Source: Bacteroidales bacterium (GTDB taxonomy: Bacteria; Bacteroidota; Bacteroidia; Bacteroidales; Bacteroidaceae). Taken from it: 63,935 nt of DNA. Below are positions 26,937 through 35,190 of this stretch, piece after piece. The stretch is taken from positions 1-63,935 of the forward strand of contig JAUMYJ010000008.1 in assembly GCA_030528715.1 (NCBI GenBank). The letters are read 5' to 3'. The notes beneath the pieces were generated by a model. It saw only the letters and a list, made by a program, of their open reading frames with translations, did no database searches and was not told where the DNA came from. Position numbers and translations under genes: made by a program. Positions within the stretch are counted from its first letter, which is position 1. Each line of letters opens with the position of its first letter.

Positions 26937-28259
26937 ATGTTGACATCTCGTTTTTTTGCCATGCTCACGGCATTAGCTACATCTGCTTTGCTGAGTACAG
27001 CTACGGCACAAACTATGACCTTAGCTGAGTGTATAGCTCATGCACAGACGCATAACCTCAATGTAAAGCGGTTGCGATTAGCACTTATTCATCGCGAGAC
27101 ACAACTACAAGCAGCCAAAGATAGCCGTTTGCCAACGGTCTCTGCCAACGCATCTGGTGCGCTTAACTTTGGGCGAGGGTTAAATGCACACAACGCTTAC
27201 GTAAGTCAAAATACACAGACTATTGGGCTTAATGCTAATGCAGCACTGCCTATTTTTACAGGGCATCGTCTTAGCTCTACTATCACGCAGGCACGCATTG
27301 ATCTCAGTGCTGCTACAGCCGATTTGCAAAAGGCTAACGAAGAGCTTAGTATAAGCGTAGCACAAGCCTATCTGCAAACACTTTTTCAAAGCGAAATGGT
27401 TGCAACGGCTAAGGAACAATTGGCTATGAGTAAAGCAGTAAAAGTCCGTTTTGACTCTTTATTGCATATAGGTCGTATTGCCGAGTATGAAGTGGTGCAA
27501 GCTGAGGCACAGGTGGCTGCCGATGAACTAGCACTTACCGAGGCTAACAACACTTATGCGCTGTCATTACTCGAGTTGAGCCAACTCTTAGAGTTACCCC
27601 AGCCTGAGGGCTTTGCGATAGTAGCTCCTCAAGATAGTGTTCCTACATTTACTTATTCACGTCCCGATGCTATCTTTGCTATAGCTTCCCAGCAACGTCC
27701 TGCTATTGAGGCTGAGCGTCATCGTGTGGCTAGTACCAAAGAACAAATACGTCAAGCTCGTGCAGGTTACTACCCTACAATAAGTCTTACTGCGGGTATT
27801 GGTAGTAGTTATTTTCGTGTTGCAGGCTCTCAAAATACTGCTTTTGCACGTCAAATGAGCAATAATTTTGCCCAAACGTTTGGCGTGAGCATTACGTATC
27901 CCATTTTTGATGCCTTTACTACGCGCCATGCCGTACGTCAAGCACGTATTGCGCATGAAGATCAAGCGTTACAGCTTTCACAGGCGCTTAAAACTCTCTA
28001 TACCGAAATACAGCGAGCTTACTATAATGCGACGGCTGCACAAGCCAAATATACCGCAAGTCTTACCGCTGAGGTTACCGCACGTGAAGCGTTGCGATTG
28101 GCAGCTAAAAAATATGAGTATGGGCGAGGCAATCAAATAGAATATACTGAGGCACGCACGAAGTGGGCACTAGCACAATCGCAAGTGTTACAAGCCAAAT
28201 ACGAATACATATTTCGGCATAAAATCCTTGGTTTCTATGCAGGTAAAAGCATAGAGTAG
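26937..28259 (+). CDS. TolC-family outer-membrane efflux protein
   Basis: 440 residues with a signal peptide ending at TATAQ. Two outer-membrane efflux protein repeats follow, each with long helices and short beta segments: GRGLNAHNAYVSQNTQTIGLNANAALPIF (about 80-110) and the matching LSNNFAQTFGVSITYPIF segment near 315. It forms the trimeric exit duct. Last gene of the exporter operon, 11 bp after the fusion protein. Confidence 0.93.
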   Translation: MLTSRFFAMLTALATSALLSTATAQTMTLAECIAHAQTHNLNVKRLRLALIHRETQLQAAKDSRLPTVSANASGALNFGRGLNAHNAYVSQNTQTIGLNANAALPIFTGHRLSSTITQARIDLSAATADLQKANEELSISVAQAYLQTLFQSEMVATAKEQLAMSKAVKVRFDSLLHIGRIAEYEVVQAEAQVAADELALTEANNTYALSLLELSQLLELPQPEGFAIVAPQDSVPTFTYSRPDAIFAIASQQRPAIEAERHRVASTKEQIRQARAGYYPTISLTAGIGSSYFRVAGSQNTAFARQMSNNFAQTFGVSITYPIFDAFTTRHAVRQARIAHEDQALQLSQALKTLYTEIQRAYYNATAAQAKYTASLTAEVTAREALRLAAKKYEYGRGNQIEYTEARTKWALAQSQVLQAKYEYIFRHKILGFYAGKSIE

Positions 28260-28288
28260 AGCGTTATTATGATGTTATTATTAGTTCC

Positions 28289-28321
28289 GATAGCGTATGG
28301 CTTTACTGGTCATACGCTATC
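28289..28321 (+). terminator. Terminator-like hairpin after the exporter operon
   Basis: GATAGCGTATG (28289-28299) and CATACGCTATC (28311-28321) are perfect 11-bp arms. No strong T-run follows, so termination is likely but not certain. The 28260-28617 gap otherwise holds repeat copy C and the next promoter. Confidence 0.6.
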
Positions 28322-28377
28322 AAAGTGTTAGGAGAATAAGGATAACCATGGTGTTATCTAGTGCTTTGTTCAAGATA

Positions 28378-28461
28378 TTGTGCCAGGCTGTGGAACATTT
28401 GTACCAAGTCGTTATACAGTTGTACCACGTCAAGGTACAACTGTATCACGACTTGGTACAA
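28378..28461. repeat. 84-bp palindrome array, copy C
   Basis: Units start at 28378, 28399, 28420 and 28441. The third unit, TTGTACCA-CGTCA-AGGTACAA, is a nearly perfect palindrome. The array starts TTGTGCCA and ends TGGTACAA. It lies between two genes read in the same direction, 74 bp upstream of the PepSY-gene -33 element. Confidence 0.9.
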
Positions 28462-28534
28462 AGCGTTAGGTGTAGCTTAACATACGTTTGGGTACTATGA
28501 TGAGTGATGTCGAGGTATGTCTTTTTATATGGTC

Positions 28535-28565
28535 TTGGTTACCTTGTCCTTTTTGTGTAATTTCG
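28535..28565 (+). promoter_or_regulatory. Predicted promoter of the PepSY-type gene
   Basis: TTG (28535-28537) and TAATTTCG (28558-28565) are 20 bp apart; the -7 element has C for T at the seventh base. The start site near 28572 supports the ATG at 28618. Confidence 0.55.
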
Positions 28566-28617
28566 CACATGATATGTGAGTATTATATCTCTTACTCCAT
28601 GTGCTAATCATTTTTAC

Positions 28618-30102
28618 ATGCAATTACGTACATTCAAACGCCATCATAAGTGGCTTGGGCTCATACTGAGTCTTTTCTTGATATTATTTAGCTTGTCGGG
28701 TATTGTACTCAATCATCGTTCGCTGGTAGCTAACGCTGCGTTATCGCGTAGTTATCTGCCATCGGAGTATCATTTTTCTGCTTGGAATAATGGGCTACTA
28801 CGAGGCACGATAACGCTAGACGATAGTACTGGTATATTGGCCTATGGTACGGCAGGGGTATGGCTTACCGATAGTATGGGGAATATATGGCAAGCCTATA
28901 ATAAGGGATTACCCGATGGGGCTGATCACAAAACAATACGCCGTGTATTGCAAACAGAGAGTGGTACCGTGTTTGCTTGCACACCTTTTGCTGTTTATCG
29001 TTTGGTAGAAGGGGAATGGCATGCTATTCCCCTACCTATGTCTGAAATACATGAAGATTTGGTAGATTTAGCATATGGTAGAGATACCCTAGTGGTAGTA
29101 GGACGCTCACATCTCTATGTAGCTGCTCCTCCTTATACTACGTTTCGTGTGGTAACTCTTCTGCCCAGTGATACGCACGACTATCGCGTATCGCTCTTTC
29201 GTACGATATGGCTGCTGCATAGCGGTGAGCTCTTTGGCTTAGTGGGCAAAGTACTGATAGACCTATTAGGCGTATTGATGGTTGTTTTGGTGGTTACTGG
29301 TGTCATGCATTGGTTTTTCCCGAAGTGGATACGTCACTTACGCCATCGGGTAGAGCAGCGTAAGCAGGCTACACAACAGATGTTGCGCAACTTTCGCTTG
29401 CATAATCGCTTGGGTAAATATACGATAGGTGCGATGATCTTTGTCGTATTTACAGGGTGGTGTTTGCGTCCACCCTTGCTGATCGCTTTGGCACAATGGC
29501 AAGTGCCAGTTATCCCATATACGTTACTTGACCGTCCAGGGAACGCATGGCACGATCGCTTGCGTACACTGCGCTATGATGTGTACTCACATACGTGGCT
29601 ACTCAACACCTCAGTTGGTTTTTACGAGTTGCCCACACTTGCTAGCGTACCGAAGCGATTGCCTCATACGCCGCCTATTAGTGTTATGGGTATCAATGCA
29701 ATGGAGCAACGAACTGATGGTACATGGGTAGTAGGTAGCTTCGCGGGTATTTATACTTGGAATAGAGTGTTAGGACAAGTGCGTGACTATTATACGCAGT
29801 TACCACCAAAGGAGCAGTCAGGACCACCCATCGGGCAAAATATATGTGCTGGGTATAGCGACGATTTTGTACTGGGAGAACTTGTTGTACTTTATGACAA
29901 GGGAAGCTCTCTACTGCCAATGCCAGATGAGATGCGTTACTTGCCAATGAGTCTATGGCACATGGCACTCGAAGTGCATACGGGGCGTATTTATACTTTT
30001 CTCGGTATTGGCAAGCATTTTGTTGTCTTTGCTATCGGCTTGGCTACGCTATGGTGTTTATGGGCTGGCTATCGTGTAAGGCATAGGCGTCAGACAAAGT
30101 AG
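28618..30102 (+). CDS. PepSY-associated transmembrane protein
   Basis: 494 residues. The opening RTFKRHHKWLGLILSLFLILFSLSGIVLNHR is the first membrane helix of PepSY-associated proteins; further helices lie near residues 205-232 (VLIDLLGVLMVVLVVTGVMHW), 262-290 and at the C-terminus (FVVFAIGLATLWCLWAGY). The two large periplasmic segments contain WLTDSMGNIW and WVVGSFAGIYTW stretches that look like beta-propeller blades. Family members are often linked to iron or redox systems in the membrane; function here is unknown. Start chosen over an upstream GTG (28576) that sits next to the predicted transcription start. Confidence 0.72.
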   Translation: MQLRTFKRHHKWLGLILSLFLILFSLSGIVLNHRSLVANAALSRSYLPSEYHFSAWNNGLLRGTITLDDSTGILAYGTAGVWLTDSMGNIWQAYNKGLPDGADHKTIRRVLQTESGTVFACTPFAVYRLVEGEWHAIPLPMSEIHEDLVDLAYGRDTLVVVGRSHLYVAAPPYTTFRVVTLLPSDTHDYRVSLFRTIWLLHSGELFGLVGKVLIDLLGVLMVVLVVTGVMHWFFPKWIRHLRHRVEQRKQATQQMLRNFRLHNRLGKYTIGAMIFVVFTGWCLRPPLLIALAQWQVPVIPYTLLDRPGNAWHDRLRTLRYDVYSHTWLLNTSVGFYELPTLASVPKRLPHTPPISVMGINAMEQRTDGTWVVGSFAGIYTWNRVLGQVRDYYTQLPPKEQSGPPIGQNICAGYSDDFVLGELVVLYDKGSSLLPMPDEMRYLPMSLWHMALEVHTGRIYTFLGIGKHFVVFAIGLATLWCLWAGYRVRHRRQTK

Positions 30103-30127
30103 GTACTTAAAGGCTAATAAATAGGAA

Positions 30128-30159
30128 GCCCAAGGATATGCTAGCAGCAGTCCTTGGGC
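30128..30159. terminator. Bidirectional terminator, PepSY gene / SPOR gene
   Basis: GCCCAAGGA (30128-30136) and TCCTTGGGC (30151-30159) form a 9-bp G/C-rich stem between two convergent genes. Confidence 0.7.
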
Positions 30160-30187
30160 ATAAATGTAAATATGTGAGAGGGCGATG

Positions 30188-30730
30188 TTACTTCGCAAGT
30201 AGCCAAGCACCAGTATATTTACCACGTAAGCCATCTCTAGAAGTAGCAGCGGCCTCACGTGTGTTGTGTGTTGTTGCGATAACGCGATACCAACCTGTGA
30301 TACCATTGATCGTCTCGTCTGTCTTGATTATTTGTGCACTAGTGTAGCCTGTATTTTTGAGTGTAGTCAGTAGCCCCTGAGCGTTGGCTTCTGATGTGAA
30401 ACTACCTACTACAACGCTATAAGCTTGTATTTGGCCACCACCTAACACCGTAATATTACCATTGATTCGACGTACATCGGTAGATGTCGTTGTCGTGGTA
30501 GGTTGTTGTATGGTTACAGGAGTTTGATAGGCTTGTTGTGTAGCTGTTTGCGCCGTTTGTGCTGCATCAATGGCTACTTGATGGGCAGAAGCAGCTGATT
30601 GATTGGCAGCCTGTTTGGCTGCTTGTGCTTTTTCGTAAGCTTTCTTATAGGCACTCTCACTTGAACTCTTGCATGAAGTAGCTGAGAGAATGAGGGTAGC
30701 AACGGCTACCATTCCGAAGATTTTTTTCAT
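30188..30730 (-). CDS. SPOR-domain lipoprotein
   Basis: 180 residues. The signal MKKIFGMVAVATLILSATSC ends in a lipobox, so it should be a lipoprotein. An alanine/glutamine-rich linker (about 25-85) leads to a C-terminal SPOR domain (about 100-180: QAYSVVVGSFTSEANAQ to GAWLLAK). SPOR domains bind peptidoglycan stripped of stem peptides at division sites, so a cell-envelope or division role is likely. Single gene with its own promoter. Confidence 0.88.
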   Translation of the reverse strand: MKKIFGMVAVATLILSATSCKSSSESAYKKAYEKAQAAKQAANQSAASAHQVAIDAAQTAQTATQQAYQTPVTIQQPTTTTTSTDVRRINGNITVLGGGQIQAYSVVVGSFTSEANAQGLLTTLKNTGYTSAQIIKTDETINGITGWYRVIATTHNTREAAATSRDGLRGKYTGAWLLAK

Positions 30731-30793
30731 TGAGCTATCATTTATAATAGTGTGTATGCGATTTTATTCTGCGTTTACTTAATACGTAATACG

Positions 30794-30801
30794 CAAAGAT
30801 A
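30794..30801 (-). promoter_or_regulatory. Predicted -7 element of the SPOR gene
   Basis: The minus strand reads TATCTTTG, 63 bp before the ATG. No clear -33 TTG at the usual distance. Confidence 0.45.
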
Positions 30802-30895
30802 CAATTATTATTGTAGATGAAGCCCATTTGAGGTAGTGTTTTTGTGGTTTGAGCAGAAAAATGATGTAAACAGCAAGAATTTTGCATTAGGAACA

Positions 30896-30925
30896 TTGTT
30901 ATATAGACAAAAAGTATTATCTTTG
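30896..30925 (+). promoter_or_regulatory. Predicted promoter of the YtxH-holin trio
   Basis: TTG (30896-30898) and TATCTTTG (30918-30925) are 19 bp apart. The start site near 30932 gives a leader of about 75 nt. Confidence 0.65.
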
Positions 30926-31006
30926 CTTATACTAGTACTGATATTAAAGTGTTGAAGTACTAGGTATGAGTTTACATGTTTTTTAACCCCTTAAAACAAT
31001 GACATT

Positions 31007-31216
31007 ATGAAAGGTCTTAGTATTCTTGCTGCCTTCTTGGGTGGTGCTGCCGTAGGTGCAGCTTGTGGTATTCTCTTTGCACCAGAGTCTGGTGACAGCA
31101 CACGTAGCCGTATCGCTGATGCGCTTCGCAAACGTGGCGTAAAGTTGGATTCGTTGAGCTTTGACAGTCTCGTGAATGACATTGCCGAAGAATTGACCCC
31201 TGAAACCAAGTCTTAA
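31007..31216 (+). CDS. YtxH-domain small membrane protein
   Basis: 69 residues. A glycine/alanine-rich membrane segment (about 5-27, with AAFLGGAAVGAACGILFAPESG) followed by an amphipathic tail is the YtxH pattern; the FAPESG motif is the family signature. In Firmicutes YtxH proteins are general-stress proteins; the function in Bacteroidetes is unknown. First of three tightly packed genes. Confidence 0.85.
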   Translation: MKGLSILAAFLGGAAVGAACGILFAPESGDSTRSRIADALRKRGVKLDSLSFDSLVNDIAEELTPETKS

Positions 31217-31225
31217 TGCATTGCT

Positions 31226-31627
31226 ATGTTTGGGCAATTGCTAAATGGTCAAGCTTTACAAACGCTTAAATACGAAGCCCAACGCTACTTGGCCTCAAAA
31301 TATAGCGAGGTTATCTTGACGTTTATCGTTAAGATGACACTGCTGTTGTCTGCCTTAGCTGTTGTTATAGTGCTTTTTGCCATAGGTATTTTGGTGGCTT
31401 TTTATGCTTCCTTTGCGCTCACGGCTTGGCTTGAACAGCTGACGGGTAGTGCCATTGTGTCTTATGCACTTATGGCGGGTGTCTTTTTGGTGATAGCAGC
31501 GGTTGTTTATCTGCTGCGTAAGTCACTTATTGAGCGTCCCATAGCGACTTTGCTTACACGTATTTTTTATAGTAACGATTATGGTGCCCAATCAGCAAAC
31601 CCAAACACTTCTCGAACGGTTAAATAG
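31226..31627 (+). CDS. Phage-holin-like membrane protein
   Basis: 133 residues with two strong membrane helices (about 34-62 and 71-95) and a basic region after them (RKSLIERP). This matches the holin-superfamily/YqjE-like proteins found behind YtxH in many Bacteroidetes; it is a chromosomal membrane protein and there are no phage genes nearby. Starts 9 bp after ytxH. Its last 47 bp overlap the next gene in another frame. Confidence 0.8.
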   Translation: MFGQLLNGQALQTLKYEAQRYLASKYSEVILTFIVKMTLLLSALAVVIVLFAIGILVAFYASFALTAWLEQLTGSAIVSYALMAGVFLVIAAVVYLLRKSLIERPIATLLTRIFYSNDYGAQSANPNTSRTVK

Positions 31628-31859
31628 TAAGGGGAGTGTAAGTGTAGCCGATGTGTATCAAGAAATCGAACGCATAGTAGGGCTGCGCCATGAACAAGGT
31701 CACAATCTTACAACAATTACTAACGCAAGGCGGAAACCTAAGCGTAGTGTACCATTAGCAGTACGGTTATTACGTAATGCCGACAAAGTCCTTGTTGTCA
31801 TTACGGGGGTAATGGCAGGAGTGCGTGTAATGCGCCGTATTAAGCGTTTGTTTCGCTAA
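31581..31859 (+). CDS. Small basic conserved protein, third gene of the YtxH trio
   Basis: 92 residues, starting MVPNQQTQTLLERLNSKGSV, with many Arg/Lys and a short hydrophobic segment near 68-82 (KVLVVITGVMAGVRVM) before RRIKRLFR. I do not recognise the family. It overlaps the holin-like gene by 47 bp, which is long; the codon pattern and the complete reading frame to the terminator support a real gene, and no other Met is available near the N-terminus. Confidence 0.65.
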   Translation: MVPNQQTQTLLERLNSKGSVSVADVYQEIERIVGLRHEQGHNLTTITNARRKPKRSVPLAVRLLRNADKVLVVITGVMAGVRVMRRIKRLFR

Positions 31860-31882
31860 TAGTGTTGTAATATATTTATTCA

Positions 31883-31925
31883 TATGCCTATGGTCTGCAT
31901 TATCGTCATGCGAACCATAGGCATA
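31883..31925 (+). terminator. Terminator-like hairpin after the YtxH trio
   Basis: TATGCCTATGGT (31883-31894) and ACCATAGGCATA (31914-31925) are perfect 12-bp arms; the downstream sequence is A/T-rich but has no long T-run. Confidence 0.65.
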
Positions 31926-32011
31926 TAGTAAATATTCGGTCAATAGACTGATGTTAAGGTGTTGGAAATGCTGTTTTATACTAGAATAGTGTAAAATAAT
32001 TGAGCATAGCC

Positions 32012-32042
32012 TTGTCCAACTGCTTATTATTTAGTAAATTTG
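32012..32042 (+). promoter_or_regulatory. Predicted promoter of rplM-rpsI-rpsB-tsf
   Basis: TTG (32012-32014) and TAAATTTG (32035-32042) are 20 bp apart. The start site would be near 32049. Confidence 0.7.
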
Positions 32043-32048
32043 CATGCC

Positions 32049-32169
32049 GATTATTATTTTGCCTCTTAATATAGGGGCATTGCGTGTGTGAAAGCGTCTG
32101 CCTTTGGCCGGGCTAGCGTTAGTAGTGCAGGCTTGATTTAGTAGTAAATAAACAAAACAAAAAGACAAA
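32049..32169 (+). promoter_or_regulatory. Candidate L13 autoregulatory leader
   Basis: The 120-nt leader between the predicted start site and the L13 start codon holds a stem TGCCTCT/AGGGGCA (32060-32066 with 32073-32079), a GCC-TTT-GGC hairpin (32100-32108), and an A-rich stretch before the start. Ribosomal protein leaders upstream of L13 have been proposed for Bacteroidia from comparative work; I cannot confirm from one sequence that this is that family. Confidence 0.4.
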
Positions 32170-32631
32170 GTGGACACTTTAAGTTACAAGACCATTTCTG
32201 CCAACAAGGAGACCGTAAACAAAGAGTGGGTCATCGTTGATGCAGAAAATCAAGTGTTGGGTCGTCTTGCCTCTAAGGTGGCAAAGTTGCTCCGTGGCAA
32301 GTATAAGCCCAATTTTACGCCTCACGTAGATTGTGGTGATAATGTCATTATCATCAACGCTGACAAGGTAAAGCTGACAGGTAATAAGATGACAGAGCGC
32401 ATCTATTTGCACTATACTGGCTATCCTGGTGGTCAACGCGAGAATACACCAGCCTCTATCTTGGCTAAGCCCAATGGTGCGGATCGTCTCGTGCGTCGTG
32501 TAGTAAAGGGTATGTTGCCAAAGAATCGTCTAGGTGCCAAAATACTTGGTAATCTATACATCTACGAAGGTACAGAGCATAAGCACGAAGCTCAAAGCCC
32601 CAAAGCAATTGATATTAACCAATACAAGTAA
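32170..32631 (+). CDS. rplM: 50S ribosomal protein L13
   Basis: 153 residues; the reading frame opens with GTG (coding MDTLSYKTISANK), the usual L13 N-terminus for Bacteroidetes, so GTG is the real start. The core GRLASKVAKLLRGKYKPNFTPHVDCGD and the MLPKNRLGAKIL block are conserved. First of rplM-rpsI, with rpsI 9 bp downstream. Confidence 0.97.
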   Translation: MDTLSYKTISANKETVNKEWVIVDAENQVLGRLASKVAKLLRGKYKPNFTPHVDCGDNVIIINADKVKLTGNKMTERIYLHYTGYPGGQRENTPASILAKPNGADRLVRRVVKGMLPKNRLGAKILGNLYIYEGTEHKHEAQSPKAIDINQYK

Positions 32632-32640
32632 GCTAAAAGG

Positions 32641-33027
32641 ATGGAAGTAATTAATGCATTAGGCCGCCGTAAGAGCGCAGTAGCTCGTGTTTACGTGACC
32701 GAAGGTAGTGGCAAAATCATTATCAACAAGCGTGATCTCACAGAATATTTCCCCTCTTCGATCCTACAGTTCGTAGTAAAGCAGCCTTTGAGCTTGCTTG
32801 GCGTGACTGAAAAGTACGATATCAAAGCTAATATCTTTGGTGGTGGCTTTACTGGTCAGTCTCAAGCTTTGCGCTTGGCTATCGCTCGTGCACTTGTAAA
32901 GATTAATGCAGAGGACAAGTCAGCACTTCGTGCCGAAGGCTTTATGACACGTGACCCACGTGCGGTAGAGCGTAAGAAGCCAGGTCAGCCAAAGGCTCGC
33001 CGTCGATTCCAGTTCAGCAAACGTTAA
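32641..33027 (+). CDS. rpsI: 30S ribosomal protein S9
   Basis: 128 residues, EVINALGRRKSAVARVYV at the start, GGGFTGQSQALRLAIARAL in the middle and the basic tail RKKPGQPKARRRFQFSKR reaching into the ribosomal P site. It follows rplM by 9 bp, the universal rplM-rpsI pairing. Confidence 0.97.
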   Translation: MEVINALGRRKSAVARVYVTEGSGKIIINKRDLTEYFPSSILQFVVKQPLSLLGVTEKYDIKANIFGGGFTGQSQALRLAIARALVKINAEDKSALRAEGFMTRDPRAVERKKPGQPKARRRFQFSKR

Positions 33028-33216
33028 TATTCGGCCGTTATTGCTGGATTTACGTTTAGTATCTAAGCTTTTCAGACTCGTAGCAACTTAGCTTACGACT
33101 ACTGCAAAGGCTGGTTGACTCAAACGACAGGTACTATGTGCCTATTGGGGGAGTACATAAACAAATAGCTCCCCGACAACTAACAAGAAAGTAAACGAAA
33201 TAAAAAAACGACAACA
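33028..33216 (+). promoter_or_regulatory. Intercistronic region before rpsB, candidate S2 leader
   Basis: 189 nt without an ORF. Two hairpins are visible: GGTAC-TAT-GTGCC (33130-33142) and GGGGAG/CTCCCC (33148-33153 with 33169-33174). I found no promoter consensus, so readthrough from rplM is likely. The structures could regulate rpsB-tsf, as S2 leaders do elsewhere; this is inference. Confidence 0.3.
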
Positions 33217-33987
33217 ATGTCAAGAACAAACTTTGAAACCCTGCTACAAGCAGGTTGCCACTTTGGCCACCTTAAGCGCAAGTGGAATCCCGCTATGGCT
33301 CCTTATATTTTTATGGAGCACAACGATATCCACATCATTGACTTGCACAAGACTGTTGCAAAAATTGATGAAGCTGCTGAGGCTCTCAAACAAATAGCTA
33401 AGGCTGGCAAGCGTGTTTTGTTTGTTGCTACTAAAAAACAAGCTAAGCAAGTTGTAGCCGATAAGGCTGCTTCTGTAAATATGCCTTTCGTAAACGAACG
33501 CTGGCCTGGTGGTATGCTTACCAACTTCCCAACGATTCGTAAGGCTGTAAAGAAAATGGCCACTATTGATAAGCTTACCGCTGATGGTACTTATTCTAAC
33601 CTTTCTAAGCGTGAGTTGCTTCAAATCTCACGTCAGCGTGCTAAACTCGAAAAGAATCTTGGCTCTATAGCAGACCTTAATCGTTTGCCAGCTGCTCTTT
33701 TCGTGGTAGACGTAGTAAAAGAGCACATCGCTGTTCGTGAAGCTAACCGCTTGGGTATCCCTGTGTTTGCTATCGTAGATACAAACTCAAACCCTGCTAA
33801 TATCGACTTTGTAATCCCTGCAAACGACGATGCAACTAAGAGTGTAGAGGTTATCCTTGACGCTTGCTGCGCTGCGATTGCTGAAGGTCTTGAAGAACGT
33901 AAAGTAGAAAAGGTAGACGCTCCCGAAGAAAACGAAGCCCGTCCACGCCGTGCACGTGCTGAAAAGGAAGCCGAAGCTGCTGAATAA
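33217..33987 (+). CDS. rpsB: 30S ribosomal protein S2
   Basis: 256 residues. Signatures include LLQAGCHFGHLKRKWNPAMAPYIF at the start, NERWPGGMLTNFPTIRKAV (about 93-111) and ANRLGIPVFAIVDTNSNP (about 177-195). An acidic/basic tail (PEENEARPRRARAEKEAEAAE) follows the fold. It is followed after 33 bp by tsf, the standard pairing. Confidence 0.97.
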   Translation: MSRTNFETLLQAGCHFGHLKRKWNPAMAPYIFMEHNDIHIIDLHKTVAKIDEAAEALKQIAKAGKRVLFVATKKQAKQVVADKAASVNMPFVNERWPGGMLTNFPTIRKAVKKMATIDKLTADGTYSNLSKRELLQISRQRAKLEKNLGSIADLNRLPAALFVVDVVKEHIAVREANRLGIPVFAIVDTNSNPANIDFVIPANDDATKSVEVILDACCAAIAEGLEERKVEKVDAPEENEARPRRARAEKEAEAAE

Positions 33988-34020
33988 TCACATACTAAAA
34001 GATTACACATATCCTACATT

Positions 34021-34845
34021 ATGGCAGTAAATCTGGAAGACGTAAAGAAACTGCGTGAAATGACTGGCGCAGGTCTTGGTGACTGTAAGAATGCTTTGGC
34101 CGAAGCCGAAGGTAATATTGAAGCAGCTATCGAAATCATTCGTAAGAAAGGGCAAGCTGTGGCTGCGAAACGCTCAGATAGAGAAGCCGCAGAAGGCTGT
34201 GTACTTTGCAAAGTAGATGGTAACTTCGGAGCTATCATTGCCTTAAAGTGCGAAACGGATTTCGTAGCTCAAAATGCTGACTTTGTAGCATTGACACAGC
34301 AAATCCTTGATGCTGCTGTGGCTGCTCGCTGTCAAACACTTGATGACGTGAAAGCGCTAACACTTGACGGCCGTCCTGTATTAGACGTGATTACCGATCG
34401 TAGTGGTATCACGGGCGAGAAGATGGAACTTGATGGTTACAACGTGGTAGAAGGTACGCAAGTAGCTGCTTATAACCACCAAAGCAAAAATTTCCTTTGT
34501 ACACTCGTAGCACTTAGTACAGAGGTACCAGCTGAATATGGCCATGCAGTAGCCATGCAGGTAGCAGCTATGAACCCTGTATCTATTAGCGAAGCAGATG
34601 TACCTGAATCTATTAAGTCTCAGGAGTACGAAATTGCTGCTGGTAAGGCTCGCGAAGAAGGTAAGCCTGAAAATATGATCGAGCGTATTGCTATGGGTCG
34701 TATGCAGAAATTCTACAAAGAATCATGCTTGCTTAATCAAGAGTTTATCCAAGATAGCAGCAAGACTGTGGCACAATATTTACAGGAAGCCGATAAGGCT
34801 TGCACTGTGACTGCTTTTAAGCGTTTCACATTGCGCGCTGAATAA
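34021..34845 (+). CDS. tsf: Elongation factor Ts
   Basis: 274 residues. It recycles EF-Tu by exchanging GDP for GTP. The N-terminal UBA-like domain and the TGAGLGDCKNALAEAEGNIEAAIE signature are present, as is the core KCETDFVAQN motif (about 76-85). Last gene of the operon, ending at a strong terminator. Confidence 0.97.
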   Translation: MAVNLEDVKKLREMTGAGLGDCKNALAEAEGNIEAAIEIIRKKGQAVAAKRSDREAAEGCVLCKVDGNFGAIIALKCETDFVAQNADFVALTQQILDAAVAARCQTLDDVKALTLDGRPVLDVITDRSGITGEKMELDGYNVVEGTQVAAYNHQSKNFLCTLVALSTEVPAEYGHAVAMQVAAMNPVSISEADVPESIKSQEYEIAAGKAREEGKPENMIERIAMGRMQKFYKESCLLNQEFIQDSSKTVAQYLQEADKACTVTAFKRFTLRAE

Positions 34846-34869
34846 AATCTTGCTGATATTTAAAATTAA

Positions 34870-34899
34870 AGAGAGGTTGAACTTCAACCTCTCTTTTTG
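34870..34899 (+). terminator. Terminator after tsf
   Basis: GAGAGGTTGA (34871-34880) and TCAACCTCTC (34884-34893) form a tight hairpin followed by TTTTTG. Confidence 0.9.
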
Positions 34900-35190
34900 T
34901 ATATAGTATTTGTTATGTGCTAAGTTTTTTGTGTCTTTGCAATGTAGTCGTAAAAATGGCTACACTTTGCTCAGTTTCTCGGCCGAATTCCGACCTCGAA
35001 TGAGAAGAGCGAGTCTTTACCCAAATACACATGAGTTGTATCTTTAAGGCGCAAACTATTTCATAGTGTATTTGGAGGCTGTCGGAAGCCTGGCTGAGAA
35101 TATGGAGGGTTTGTGCCTTTTTATGTTCGATTACAGCCATGCTTCTTGTGTTTAAGGCTCTTATAGCAATAATTCCAAATACAAATTATC
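34900..35190 (+). other. Gap between tsf and the exported protein; possible long leader
   Basis: No convincing gene. TTG (34910-34912) and TGTCTTTG (34932-34939) are 19 bp apart and resemble a promoter with G for A in the -7 element; a transcript from there would carry a leader of about 245 nt before the gene at 35191. A 15-codon ORF starts at 34957 (MATLCSV...), too short to judge. A minus-strand 75-codon frame (34913-35140) has no family resemblance. Confidence 0.3.

Noticed and set aside
28297-28500. 67-codon plus-strand ORF
   Set aside because: Same artefact over repeat copy C; it also starts inside a terminator-like hairpin.
31226-31627. Prophage remnant suggested by the holin-like protein
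   Set aside because: No other phage genes, and this family is chromosomal next to YtxH in many Bacteroidetes.
34913-35140. 75-codon minus-strand ORF between tsf and the exported protein
   Set aside because: No promoter consensus, no recognisable domain, atypical composition; listed only as part of the gap description.
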